A DNA stretch of 31,777 nt from NCBI GenBank assembly GCA_963626085.1, contig CAVFVJ010000044.1, forward strand, positions 1 through 31,777, read 5' to 3'. Origin of the DNA: Colivivens sp963626085. Lineage in GTDB: Bacteria; Bacteroidota; Bacteroidia; Bacteroidales; Bacteroidaceae. Below, in pieces: positions 8,255 to 16,504 of this stretch. A program made the translations under genes and the position numbers. How positions within the stretch are numbered: the stretch's first letter is position 1; every line of letters begins with the position of its first letter. Below the pieces are notes generated by a model. It saw nothing but the letters and a program-made list of their open reading frames with translations. It did no database searches and was not told where the DNA came from.

Positions 8255-9223
8255 ATGGAAAAGCAGGATTTGAGAATAGTATTTATGGGAACCCCAGAGT
8301 TCGCTGTAGAAAGTCTAAGAAGCCTGGTGGAAGGCGGATATAACGTAGTAGGCGTGGTCACGATGCCCGACAAGCCTGTAGGCCGTCACGGTAGCGTACT
8401 CCAACCGAGTCCTGTAAAGCAATATGCACAAGAGAAGGGATTGACACTGCTCCAACCTGAGAAACTCAAGGACGAGAACTTCATCGACAGTCTACGCGCA
8501 CTACATGCAGACCTTCAAATAGTTGTTGCCTTCCGTATGCTGCCTGAAGTGGTGTGGAACATGCCGCGCTTTGGCACATTCAACCTCCATGCGTCACTCC
8601 TGCCACAATACAGAGGTGCAGCCCCTCTCAACTGGGCAGTCATCAATGGTGAGACCGAGACAGGAATCACCACCTTCTTCCTCAAGCACGAGATCGACAC
8701 TGGAAACATTATCCAACAAGTGCGTGTACCCATTGCCGATACCGACAACGTAGGCATCGTACACGACAAACTGATGGTACTTGGAGGTGAGTTGGTTACC
8801 GAGACTGTAGACAACATACTTAAAGGAGACATTCACACAACCGCACAAGCGGAATTGGAAGCTGGAGAACAACTAAAGCCAGCACCTAAGATATTCAGGG
8901 ACACTTGCCGCATCGACTGGCATCAGGGAACGAAGCAGGTCTACGACTTCATCCGCGGACTCAGCCCCTACCCTGCCGCATGGACGGAACTGCACAACGG
9001 AGAGAAGACTGTAGAAATCAAGATCTATGAATCAGTAAAGGAACTCTCAACCAGTGCAGGCACACCAGGCGAAGTGGAGACCGATGGCAAGACGTACCTC
9101 AAAGTACATACCACCGATGGTTATATCAAAATCCTGTCGCTGAAAATGTCTGGAAAGAAACAAATGACCATAACGGACTTTCTGAGAGGTTACAAATGCG
9201 AAAGCAACATCCACATGTGTTAA
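8255..9223 (+). CDS. fmt: Methionyl-tRNA formyltransferase
   Basis: Fmt transfers a formyl group from 10-formyltetrahydrofolate to Met-tRNAfMet, preparing the initiator tRNA. The 322-aa product begins with RIVFMGTPEFAVESL. It has the catalytic core NLHASLLPQYRGAAPLNWAV (Asn and His of the formyltransferase triad plus the SLLPxYRGAAP signature) and an EIDTGNI segment carrying the conserved Asp. The C-terminal OB-like domain follows and ends LRGYKCESN. Length is normal (about 310-325 aa). It is 49 bases after the ClC gene with no TAnnTTTG box between, so readthrough from the prfC-tsaC-ClC unit is likely. I see no hairpin terminator after it. Confidence 0.97.
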   Translation: MEKQDLRIVFMGTPEFAVESLRSLVEGGYNVVGVVTMPDKPVGRHGSVLQPSPVKQYAQEKGLTLLQPEKLKDENFIDSLRALHADLQIVVAFRMLPEVVWNMPRFGTFNLHASLLPQYRGAAPLNWAVINGETETGITTFFLKHEIDTGNIIQQVRVPIADTDNVGIVHDKLMVLGGELVTETVDNILKGDIHTTAQAELEAGEQLKPAPKIFRDTCRIDWHQGTKQVYDFIRGLSPYPAAWTELHNGEKTVEIKIYESVKELSTSAGTPGEVETDGKTYLKVHTTDGYIKILSLKMSGKKQMTITDFLRGYKCESNIHMC

Positions 9224-9259
9224 AAAACGCGTTCCACACAATATTTCAGTTCAACACCC

Positions 9260-9290
9260 TTGGCAGTCTGACAAATATTCGTTTACTTTG
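9260..9290 (+). promoter_or_regulatory. Putative promoter for the sigma-factor gene
   Basis: TTACTTTG (9283-9290) differs from the -7 consensus TAnnTTTG at one position. TTGG at 9260-9263 sits about 19-20 bases upstream where a -33 TTTG is expected. The predicted leader to the ATG at 9435 is long, about 140 bases, and contains a run of ten A at 9320-9329. Confidence 0.5.
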
Positions 9291-9434
9291 CACAGAGAAC
9301 GAAAACATTAGTGACAAACAAAAAAAAAATTATTGCCTATAGGTAGACATTACTCAAACTAACATCACTGGCGGAAGCACAAGCGATACAGAAATATAGT
9401 GGGCATTGGCAAAGCCAGCATAAAACAAAGTGTA

Positions 9435-10028
9435 ATGAACAAATTGACATCTCTTGCCGACGAAGAGTTGGTAGGTCTGTACACCAAGGGTAATAATGAA
9501 GCGTTTGACATCTTGTTAAACCGCTACGAAAGTAAAGTATACACATACGTATCCTATTTTGTACGAAACAGAGAAGTAGCAGAAGATCTCTTCCAAGACA
9601 TATTCATGAGGGTGGTTTCAACCATACGCTCAGACAAGTATACTGAACAACAGAAGTTCAGTTCGTGGCTCATGCGCATCTCACACAACATCGTCATAGA
9701 CCACTTCCGCCATCAGAAGAACGAGAAGAACATATCAAACGACGAGACTGAGGTAGATCTGTTCAACGACATCAAGTACTCTGACGAGAACAACATAGAG
9801 ACACAAATGGTCAGACAACAGAACATGAGGGGTGTGCAAGAGATAATCAAGATGTTGCCCAAGAACCAGCAGGAGATAATCGACTTGAGATACTATCAAG
9901 ACAAAAGCTTCAAAGAAATAGCTGAAATACTCAACTGCAGCATCAACACGGCACTTGGAAGGACTCGGTATGCGCTTATTAACCTCAGGAGATTGGCACA
10001 GGAATACAACATCAGTCTGGCATCGTAA
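9435..10028 (+). CDS. RNA polymerase sigma-70 factor, ECF type
   Basis: This is an alternative sigma factor directing RNA polymerase to a specific promoter class. From the ATG at 9435 the product is 197 aa. Sigma region 2 spans roughly residues 20-90 (AFDILLNRYESKVYTYVSYF, EVAEDLFQDIFMRVV, SWLMRISHNIVIDHFR). An acidic, asparagine-rich linker follows, then region 4 with a helix-turn-helix (LPKNQQEIIDLRYYQDKSFK then EIAEILNCSINTALGRTRYA). A GTG at 9399 would add 12 residues, but the ATG gives the MNKLTSLADEELVGLY opening typical of Bacteroidales homologues. There is no anti-sigma factor, FecR or SusC gene beside it, so it is not a classical polysaccharide-utilisation ECF pair. What it controls is not evident. 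Confidence 0.9.
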   Translation: MNKLTSLADEELVGLYTKGNNEAFDILLNRYESKVYTYVSYFVRNREVAEDLFQDIFMRVVSTIRSDKYTEQQKFSSWLMRISHNIVIDHFRHQKNEKNISNDETEVDLFNDIKYSDENNIETQMVRQQNMRGVQEIIKMLPKNQQEIIDLRYYQDKSFKEIAEILNCSINTALGRTRYALINLRRLAQEYNISLAS

Positions 10029-10139
10029 GACACTAGCGTTACGACCCTTACAGAAGCCAACGAAATAGGTCTGACAACTAAATCGCAAGAAAAATTCTTT
10101 TTTTTTTGAGTTGCAGATACAACGTATCAGAAAAACCTC

Positions 10140-10147
10140 TACCTTTG
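10140..10147 (+). promoter_or_regulatory. Putative -7 promoter element for the small lipoprotein gene
   Basis: TACCTTTG is an exact TAnnTTTG match, 52 bases before the ATG at 10200. It gives the broken lipoprotein gene its own promoter, separate from the sigma factor. Confidence 0.6.
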
Positions 10148-10199
10148 CAGCGGTTTTAGAAAACAAATGATTGTTGAACTTTCAAAATTGAAAAAAGAA

Positions 10200-10384
10200 A
10201 TGAAGAAGCTTTTAATTTTACTCATAATGATCATAACAACCATGAATCTTGTGGTGGCAACACACAGGCTACAGTTAACGATTCAGACTCAGTTGACACT
10301 ACATCTGCTGTAGTTGAGGAGCCAGTTGTTGAGGATACAGCTGCTGCTGACACTACTGTTGCCGACACTACTGTTGCTGAATAA
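10200..10384 (+). pseudogene. Small lipoprotein gene interrupted by a one-base frameshift
   Basis: The ATG at 10200 starts MKKLLILLIMIITTMN, a good lipoprotein-type signal sequence, but that frame runs into TAG after about 37 codons. The -1 frame continues from the same point as SCGGNTQATVNDSDSVDTT, then an acidic Val/Glu/Asp/Thr-rich tail (EEPVVEDTAAADTTVADT) ending at TAA 10382-10384. SCGGN looks like a lipobox cysteine placed just after the signal sequence. One extra base near 10245-10248 would fuse the two parts into a 61-aa lipoprotein. No start codon serves the second frame, and I see no slippery heptamer. A genuine mutation or a sequencing error are the main options. It lies between its own promoter box and a terminator, so the transcription unit is intact. 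Function is unknown. Confidence 0.7.
10346..10375 (+). repeat. Two-copy 15-bp tandem repeat in the lipoprotein tail
   Basis: GCTGACACTACTGTT (10346-10360) is followed directly by GCCGACACTACTGTT (10361-10375), one base different, encoding ADTTV twice in the tail frame of the broken lipoprotein gene. Confidence 0.8.
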
Positions 10385-10438
10385 TTGCAAGACAACGAAT
10401 TCAGTTTTAGGCCATGTGCCTAAGAAGTGAGAGAATTG

Positions 10439-10470
10439 AAACCTGTTGACCTACGTCTACAGGTTTTTTT
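10439..10470 (+). terminator. Rho-independent terminator after the lipoprotein gene
   Basis: The stem AAACCTGT (10439-10446) pairs with ACAGGTTT (10459-10466) around a 12-base loop, with a T-run at 10464-10470. A TTG-initiated upstream extension of hemW would begin inside this hairpin, which argues for the hemW ATG at 10494. Confidence 0.85.
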
Positions 10471-10493
10471 ATACCCATAAACCACCTATACAT

Positions 10494-11618
10494 ATGGCAG
10501 GAATATACGTACACATACCATTCTGCAAGACACGCTGTATCTACTGCGACTTCTTTTCCACTACCCTCTTGAGCATGAGGGAAGAGTATGTCAGTGCTGT
10601 GTGTATGGAGGTTAGACAACAGAAGGACTATCTGAACGGTGAGACGATTGAGACAGTATACCTCGGGGGCGGTACACCCTCACAACTTAACACCAAACAG
10701 ATTGAGGACATCCTAAGTACCATCTGGCAGACATACAACATATCTGACTCACCAGAGATAACCGTTGAACTGAACCCAGAAGACGTAACTGCAGAATATG
10801 CGTATGGACTCAAACAATTGGGAGTCAACAGGACCAGTCTCGGCATCCAGTCATTCAACGACAACACACTGCGGTTCATCCACCGCCGCCACGATTCGGC
10901 AAAAGCCATCGAAGCTGTAACCATACTCCAAAATGCTGGATTTCGCAATATAAGCTTAGACCTCATGTTTGGTTTTCCACAGCAGACGCTGGACGACTGG
11001 ACTAAGGACATCAACACCGCACTGAATTTGGGCGTACAGCACCTGTCCGCCTATTCACTGATGTATGAGGAGGGAACCCAACTATACGATTTATTACAGA
11101 ATAGGGAGATAGAAGAAATTGAAGACGGGCTATCGTTGGAAATGTACCGAACACTCACAAGTAGACTTAAGGAACACGGTTACATCCACTATGAGATATC
11201 GAACTTCGCCCTACCTGGATATGAGTCACGCCACAACTCCAACTACTGGAACAGCACCCCCTACCTCGGAATCGGAGCTGGCGCACACTCATTCAACAGC
11301 ATCTCACGCCAATGGAACATCTGCGACATCAAGCAATACATTAAAGGCATCAACGAAAGCAAAGCTGTACGCGAGACAGAACTGTTGACTACAGATCAGC
11401 GATTCAACGAAACAGTAATGACCCGTTTGCGTACAGCTAAAGGACTTGATCTTAACTATATCGACCGACTGTTCGGGACAACCTACGTCAATCATTTGGA
11501 GAAAGCAGCCACACCTTATTATAATAATAAGGAACTGGAAAAAGACGGACATACACTACGCCTGACAGAACGGGGCATCTATTTGTCCAACGACATAATG
11601 TCGAGCCTGTTTATCTGA
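10494..11618 (+). CDS. hemW: Radical SAM haem chaperone HemW (HemN-like)
   Basis: HemW is a radical SAM protein related to oxygen-independent coproporphyrinogen oxidase HemN but thought to insert haem into target proteins. From the ATG at 10494 the product is 374 aa, the usual HemW length. It opens GIYVHIPFCKTRCIYCDF, with the CxxxCxxC iron-sulfur cluster motif, and continues with YLGGGTPSQL, ELNPEDVT, RTSLGIQSFND and the HemW-type SAYSLMYEEGT and HNSNYWN segments. The HemN-specific N-terminal extension is absent, favouring HemW. The gene starts 23 bases after the preceding terminator, and I see no clear -7 box in that gap. Confidence 0.93.
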   Translation: MAGIYVHIPFCKTRCIYCDFFSTTLLSMREEYVSAVCMEVRQQKDYLNGETIETVYLGGGTPSQLNTKQIEDILSTIWQTYNISDSPEITVELNPEDVTAEYAYGLKQLGVNRTSLGIQSFNDNTLRFIHRRHDSAKAIEAVTILQNAGFRNISLDLMFGFPQQTLDDWTKDINTALNLGVQHLSAYSLMYEEGTQLYDLLQNREIEEIEDGLSLEMYRTLTSRLKEHGYIHYEISNFALPGYESRHNSNYWNSTPYLGIGAGAHSFNSISRQWNICDIKQYIKGINESKAVRETELLTTDQRFNETVMTRLRTAKGLDLNYIDRLFGTTYVNHLEKAATPYYNNKELEKDGHTLRLTERGIYLSNDIMSSLFI

Positions 11619-11741
11619 CCATCCCACGCCACTAGAGGCTGTCTTCATACCACAAATCTACCCATAATACAAACCGCACCCAAAGAAAACACACCTAAAA
11701 ACAAAAATTCAGTCCCAAAATAAAAAAAACAGTCACCAGCG

Positions 11742-11771
11742 TTTGTCAATTCAAATAATTTGTGTAATTTG
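11742..11771 (+). promoter_or_regulatory. Possible promoter for the EF-G2-like gene
   Basis: TTTG at 11742-11745 is followed 18 bases later by GTAATTTG (11764-11771), an imperfect match to the TTTG-N19-TAnnTTTG architecture. It would leave a leader of about 65-70 bases. The 223-base gap from hemW (11619-11841) is A/C-rich and otherwise shows no gene or strong hairpin. Confidence 0.35.
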
Positions 11772-11841
11772 CACCCAAAATCAAAAGGCCTGTAGTCAGG
11801 TCTATCAAATCAATTGAATACAATCTTTTAAATTACCGAAC

Positions 11842-14001
11842 ATGAGAGTCTATAAGACAAACGAAATCAAGAACATTGCCCTACTTGGTAATGACGGTGC
11901 AGGAAAGACAACCCTCACCGAAGCCTTACTGTATGAATCAGGCAAAATCAGTCGCCGCGGACGTATAACCATGAAAAACACCGTGAGCGACTATTTTCCA
12001 GTGGAACAAGAATATGGCTACAGTGTGTTCTCCACAGTGTTCAATACGGAATACAATGGGAAGAAACTGAATTTCATAGACTGCCCTGGGTCAGATGACT
12101 TTGTGGGAGCTGCCATGGCGGCACTTACCGTAACTGATACAGCAGTACTGCTCGTAAACGGTGCAGCTGGAATCGAGGTAGGAACACAGAACCATTGCCG
12201 TTACGCAGAGAAACTGGGTAAGCCTGTAATCTTCCTCATCAACCAGCTCGACAATGAGAAGTGTGACTATCACAGCTGCATAGAGCAGTTGCAGGAACTC
12301 TACGGCAACAAAATAGTACAAGTACAGTACCCTCTCAACGAAGGTCCTAACTTCAATTCCTTCATCGACGTGCTGCTCATGAAAAAGTACACGTGGAAAC
12401 CAGAGGGAGGAGAACCAACCATCGAGGAAATACCAGCAGAGGAGATGGATAAAGCCAAGGAACTTAACCGCAAGCTAGTGGAGGCAGCGGCTGAGAACGA
12501 CGAGGGACTGATGGAGAAGTTTTTCGAGAGCGAGCGACTGACGGAAGACGAGTGCCGCAAAGGCATACGTGTGGGTCTGACCACACGGAGTCTCTTCCCT
12601 GTATTCTGCGTATGTGCCGTCAAGGATATGGGTGTACGTCGTATGATGGAGTTCCTCGGTAACGTTGTGCCATTCGTCGACGAGATGCCACCGGTGGAAG
12701 CCACAAATGGTGACACTGTCAAACCAGACCCTAACGGTCCTACAGCCCTCCATTTCTTCAAGACTGCCAACGAGCCACACATCGGAGGCGTGCAATACTT
12801 CAAGGTACTCAGCGGAACAGTACATGAGGGCGATGACCTGACCAACTCCAACCGTGGAAGTAAAGAACGCATCGCACAGATATTCGTATGCGCTGGAGCC
12901 AACCGCGAGAAAGTCAGCGAGATGGTTGCCGGTGACATCGGGTGCACTACCAAACTGAAGGATGTCAGGACAGGTAACACACTGGTCGGAAAGGACTGTG
13001 ATTGGAAATTCGACTTAGTCAAGTATCCTGAACCCAAGTACATACGTTCCGTTAAGGCTGAAAACGAGGCTGACACAGAGAAGATGATATCAGCCATACA
13101 GAAGATGTCACAGGAAGATCCAACTTGGGTACTTGAACAGAGCAAGGAACTCAAGCAGACGCTCATCAAAGGACAGGGAGAGTTCCACCTACGCACACTC
13201 AAATGGAGACTTGAGAACAACGAGAAAATAAAGGTGGTCTATGGCGAACAGAAGATACCATACCGTGAGACCATCACCAAAGCAGCTCGCGCAGACTACC
13301 GCCATAAGAAACAATCAGGCGGTGCCGGACAATTCGGAGAAGTACACCTTATCGTAGAGCCATACACAGAAGGAATGCCCGAACCTACCGTATATAAGTT
13401 CAATGGACAGGAATACAAGGTCAACATCAAGGGCAAGGAGGAAGTGAACCTCGAATGGGGCGGTAAACTTGTTTTCTACAATTCAGTCGTAGGCGGTGCC
13501 ATAGACACGCGCTTCATGCCAGCCATACTCAAGGGAGTCATGAGTCGTCTTGAACAAGGTCCGCTCACCGGAAGTTACGCACGCGACGTACGGGTTATTG
13601 TGTACGACGGCAAGATGCACCCTGTAGACTCCAATGAATTGTCCTTCATGCTTGCCGGACGAAACGCTTTCAGCGAGGCATTCAAGAATGCTGGTCCAAA
13701 GTTGCTCGAACCGATATATGACGTCGAGGTCATCACGCCGAGTGATAAGATGGGCGATGTGATGAGTGACCTGCAAGGACGCCGTGGCATGATTATGGGA
13801 AGTGAGAGCAACAATGGCTACGATACACTCACTGCCAAGATTCCACTGAAGGAACTCTCCAGCTACGCCACCACACTGAGTTCACTGACAGGAGGACGAG
13901 CTTCATTCTCAATGAAATTCTCCAACTACGAACTCGTTCCGACTGACATCCAGCAACAGCTTGTCAAGGAATTTGAGTCGCAAAACAAGGACGAAGAATA
14001 G
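11842..14001 (+). CDS. fusA2: Elongation factor G paralogue, EF-G2 type, with altered GTPase motifs
   Basis: The 719-aa product has the full five-domain EF-G layout, including domain IV (GEVHLIVEPYTEG, FMPAILKGVMSRLEQGPLTG) and domain V (LQGRRGMIMGSESNNG, FSMKFSNYELVP). The G domain departs from canonical EF-G. The P-loop GNDGAGKT (residues 16-23) is present. Switch I reads EYGYSVFST where RGITI is expected. G3 is DCPGSDDF, with Ser84 at the position of the catalytic His of DTPGHVDF. G4 is NQLD (134-137) in place of NKMD. In Bacteroides thetaiotaomicron the fusA2 product EF-G2 supports translation under carbon limitation and was reported to lack ribosome-dependent GTPase activity; this protein looks like its orthologue. 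It stands alone between hemW and a terminator, not in an str operon with rpsL/rpsG/tuf. Orthology is inferred from motifs. Confidence 0.85.
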   Translation: MRVYKTNEIKNIALLGNDGAGKTTLTEALLYESGKISRRGRITMKNTVSDYFPVEQEYGYSVFSTVFNTEYNGKKLNFIDCPGSDDFVGAAMAALTVTDTAVLLVNGAAGIEVGTQNHCRYAEKLGKPVIFLINQLDNEKCDYHSCIEQLQELYGNKIVQVQYPLNEGPNFNSFIDVLLMKKYTWKPEGGEPTIEEIPAEEMDKAKELNRKLVEAAAENDEGLMEKFFESERLTEDECRKGIRVGLTTRSLFPVFCVCAVKDMGVRRMMEFLGNVVPFVDEMPPVEATNGDTVKPDPNGPTALHFFKTANEPHIGGVQYFKVLSGTVHEGDDLTNSNRGSKERIAQIFVCAGANREKVSEMVAGDIGCTTKLKDVRTGNTLVGKDCDWKFDLVKYPEPKYIRSVKAENEADTEKMISAIQKMSQEDPTWVLEQSKELKQTLIKGQGEFHLRTLKWRLENNEKIKVVYGEQKIPYRETITKAARADYRHKKQSGGAGQFGEVHLIVEPYTEGMPEPTVYKFNGQEYKVNIKGKEEVNLEWGGKLVFYNSVVGGAIDTRFMPAILKGVMSRLEQGPLTGSYARDVRVIVYDGKMHPVDSNELSFMLAGRNAFSEAFKNAGPKLLEPIYDVEVITPSDKMGDVMSDLQGRRGMIMGSESNNGYDTLTAKIPLKELSSYATTLSSLTGGRASFSMKFSNYELVPTDIQQQLVKEFESQNKDEE

Positions 14002-14023
14002 AAAGTTATCCGAACATCAATTA

Positions 14024-14059
14024 AAGAGTCAACGCATGTTAATGGTTGGCTCTTTTTTT
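14024..14059 (+). terminator. Rho-independent terminator after the EF-G2-like gene
   Basis: AAGAGTCAAC (14024-14033) pairs with GTTGGCTCTT (14045-14054), a 10-bp stem with one T-G pair and an 11-base loop, followed by a T-run to 14059. Confidence 0.85.
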
Positions 14060-14113
14060 ATGTATGTTTTTTAATATTATCATTCACATCAATCTTTAAC
14101 AAGCAATTTGTTG

Positions 14114-14121
14114 TTACTTTG
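14114..14121 (+). promoter_or_regulatory. Putative -7 promoter element for rprX-rprY
   Basis: TTACTTTG matches TAnnTTTG at all but the second position. It is 21 bases before the rprX ATG and just downstream of the terminator of the previous unit. Confidence 0.5.
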
Positions 14122-14142
14122 GAATTGTAAAACGAAACTGGC

Positions 14143-15696
14143 ATGAAGAAAAGGACGATAATAATACTGGCGACACTGATGGGCATATCATTCGTATGCC
14201 TGTTGGTTCTGCAAATGTACTACGTCGAAGAAGTGATGAACCTTCGCAAGATACACTTCGACGAATCGGTACAGAGAAGCCTTAGCGAGACTGCCAAACA
14301 GATAGAGATTGCGGAAGCCACAAAATACCTTGAACAAGGAATCAATGCATACAATGGAATTACGTCCTACGATTCTGCCACCACAGACAACGACTCGTCA
14401 ACACAGAAGATTCACCAAATAACAACCTCTGGGGAGAATATCAAGACAATAGACCATCCCAAGGATGCGTTCAGCGACAAATATTTCACCAAACGCTCCA
14501 GTGGCATTTCCGGCAAGAAGCAGCTAAACGGAATCATGAGCGACAAGTACGACAAGTCTAAGTCTCTGCAGGAAATCATGAAGGAACGCTTCAACAACCA
14601 GAAAGACCTCATCGATGAGGTGGTTTACAACATGCTCTATACAGCAAGTGACCGTCCTCTGAAAGAAAGGATTGACTTCCGGCAACTCGACCAAATACTG
14701 AAGACTGAGCTGATGAACAACGGAATTGACATCACCTACCATTTCTGCGTCTATTCAAGCAACAAGTCTCTCGTGTACAAGTGTCCTGACTACGATGCCG
14801 AAGGCGATGACATAGCATACACGGAGACACTCTTCAGGAATGACCCAATACAGAAGATGGGGACTCTGAAAGTCCACTTCCCCTTCATGTCCACCATACG
14901 CCACCAGTCGGTATGGTTCTTGATGCCGTCGATTGTGTTTACACTCATCGTGCTGATTACTTTTATCGTAACCCTCGTACTAGTGTTCCGTCAGAAGAAG
15001 CTGACTGCAGTGAAGAACGACTTCATAAACAACATGACACACGAGTTCAAGACACCGATATCAAGCATCTCACTGGCAGCCCAAATGCTGTGCGATGACT
15101 CTGTTCCAAAGAACGAAAAGATGATAAAACGACTGTCTGGTACCATATTCGACGAGACCAAAAGACTGCGTTTCCAAGTAGAGAAAGTACTGCAACTGTC
15201 TATGTACGAAAATCAAAAGGCAAAACTCAACCTACAAGAGATTAACGCCAACGAACTTATAGCAGGAGTCATTCACACCTTCGCACTTAAGGTGGAAAAG
15301 AACGGAGGAAAGATCATCTCTGACCTTCAGGCTGAGAACAGCAACATCTACGTTGACGATATGCATTTCACCAATGTAATCTTCAATCTCATGGACAATG
15401 CAGTCAAATATCGCCGTCAGGATACACAGCTCGAACTTAAGGTATCCACATGGAACGAGAACGGCAAACTCTTCATCTCTGTCCAAGACAATGGCATTGG
15501 TATAAAGAAAGACGACCTCAAGAAAATCTTCGAGAAGTTTTACAGGGTACATACTGGCAACAGACATGATGTCAAGGGATTCGGACTCGGATTGGCATAC
15601 GTCAAGAAGATCATCAACGAACTCAAGGGCACCATCGTGGCTGAAAGCGAGTTGGGCATCGGAACCAAATTCATTATAAAGATGCCACTTGTATGA
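14143..15696 (+). CDS. rprX: Sensor histidine kinase RprX
   Basis: This is the membrane sensor of the RprXY two-component system first described in Bacteroides fragilis. The 517-aa protein has TM1 (about residues 4-25), a large periplasmic region (about 26-255) containing a low-complexity Ser/Asp/Thr stretch, and TM2 (about 257-282). It goes straight into the HisKA domain with the phosphoacceptor His300 in NNMTHEFKTPISS, with no recognisable HAMP domain. The ATPase domain shows the N box (NLMDNAVKYR), G1 (DNGIGI), the F box (FEKFYRV) and G2 (GFGLGLAYVKK). The opening MKKRTIIILATLMGIS and the LQMYYVEEVMNLRK segment resemble RprX. The regulator gene follows 50 bases downstream. The stimulus is not known from the sequence. 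Confidence 0.88.
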   Translation: MKKRTIIILATLMGISFVCLLVLQMYYVEEVMNLRKIHFDESVQRSLSETAKQIEIAEATKYLEQGINAYNGITSYDSATTDNDSSTQKIHQITTSGENIKTIDHPKDAFSDKYFTKRSSGISGKKQLNGIMSDKYDKSKSLQEIMKERFNNQKDLIDEVVYNMLYTASDRPLKERIDFRQLDQILKTELMNNGIDITYHFCVYSSNKSLVYKCPDYDAEGDDIAYTETLFRNDPIQKMGTLKVHFPFMSTIRHQSVWFLMPSIVFTLIVLITFIVTLVLVFRQKKLTAVKNDFINNMTHEFKTPISSISLAAQMLCDDSVPKNEKMIKRLSGTIFDETKRLRFQVEKVLQLSMYENQKAKLNLQEINANELIAGVIHTFALKVEKNGGKIISDLQAENSNIYVDDMHFTNVIFNLMDNAVKYRRQDTQLELKVSTWNENGKLFISVQDNGIGIKKDDLKKIFEKFYRVHTGNRHDVKGFGLGLAYVKKIINELKGTIVAESELGIGTKFIIKMPLV

Positions 15697-15746
15697 GTAT
15701 AATAATGTAGAATAAACGGATAAATAACACTTAAACAAAGAACACT

Positions 15747-16448
15747 ATGGACGAAAAAATTGAAAATGCTCACATCATGCTATGTGAGGACGACGAGAAC
15801 CTTGGAATGTTGCTCCGTGAATACCTTGAGGCAAAAGGCTATAACGTAGACCTTTGCATCGACGGTGAAGAAGGTTACAAGACCTTCCAGGAAAAGAAAT
15901 TCGACCTCTGCATCCTCGATGTGATGATGCCGAAAATGGACGGTTTCACACTAGCATACAAGATTCGTGAACTCAACTCTGAAATTCCATTCATGTTCCT
16001 GACAGCAAAGACATTGAAAGACGACGTGAAGCAGGGATTCGAACTGGGTGCGGACGACTACATCACCAAACCGTTCTCAATGGAAGAGGTCGTGTTCCGC
16101 ATCGAGGCTATACTTCGCCGTGTAAACGGAAAGAAGACAACCAACCTCTCCACATTCCAGATTGGAGACTTCACCTTCGACTCAAAGAAGCAGGTCTTGA
16201 TTATCGGCGACAAACGTACTAAGTTGACCACCAAGGAGTCTGATCTCCTCAAACTGCTCGCAAGCAAGCAGAACGACCTGTTGCAGCGCGATTATGCACT
16301 GCGTGCAATTTGGGTTGACAACAACTACTTCAACGCACGTTCAATGGACGTGTATATCACAAAATTGCGTAAACTTCTTAAAGACGACCCGAACGTGGAA
16401 CTCCTCAATGTCCACGGCAAGGGTTACAAGTTGGTCGTACCAGAATAA
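15747..16448 (+). CDS. rprY: Response regulator RprY (OmpR/PhoB family)
   Basis: The 233-aa cytoplasmic DNA-binding regulator has an N-terminal receiver domain with the acidic pocket Glu14/Asp15/Asp16 (CEDDENLG), phosphoacceptor Asp58 (LCILDVMMPKMDG), a conserved Thr in FLTAKTL and Lys in ADDYITKPFSMEE. A C-terminal winged helix (about 135-233) includes TTKESDLLKLL and RSMDVYITKLRKLL. The near full-length resemblance to Bacteroides RprY (MDEKI start, ARSMDVYITKLRK, HGKGYKLVVPE end) supports the name. Its partner kinase lies immediately upstream. The gene is followed by a perfect hairpin shared with the convergent gene. Confidence 0.93.
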   Translation: MDEKIENAHIMLCEDDENLGMLLREYLEAKGYNVDLCIDGEEGYKTFQEKKFDLCILDVMMPKMDGFTLAYKIRELNSEIPFMFLTAKTLKDDVKQGFELGADDYITKPFSMEEVVFRIEAILRRVNGKKTTNLSTFQIGDFTFDSKKQVLIIGDKRTKLTTKESDLLKLLASKQNDLLQRDYALRAIWVDNNYFNARSMDVYITKLRKLLKDDPNVELLNVHGKGYKLVVPE

Positions 16449-16470
16449 GGCTAAATGGCAGACTTACTAC

Positions 16471-16504
16471 AAAAGTCCGGTGCATCAGTGTGCACCGGAC
16501 TTTT
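16471..16504. terminator. Bidirectional terminator between rprY and the FGE-like gene
   Basis: A perfect 14-bp stem, AAAAGTCCGGTGCA (16471-16484) with TGCACCGGACTTTT (16491-16504), has a 6-base loop. The A-rich start and T-rich end give U-runs in both directions. The stop codon of the minus-strand gene (16485-16487) is in the loop, so its last codons form one arm. Confidence 0.9.

Noticed and set aside
10200..10250. Programmed -1 frameshifting as the explanation of the split lipoprotein gene
   Set aside because: No X-XXY-YYZ heptamer fits the zero frame (CTT TTA ATT TTA and neighbours do not match) and no downstream pseudoknot is evident.
10446..10493. Sixteen-residue TTG-initiated extension of hemW
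   Set aside because: It begins inside the preceding terminator hairpin, and HemW proteins normally start just before the GIYVHIPFC segment.
12300..13220. 306-codon open frame on the minus strand inside the EF-G2-like gene
   Set aside because: It is the antisense shadow of a clearly conserved gene, is rich in Ser/Leu as expected of such shadows, and shows no domain.
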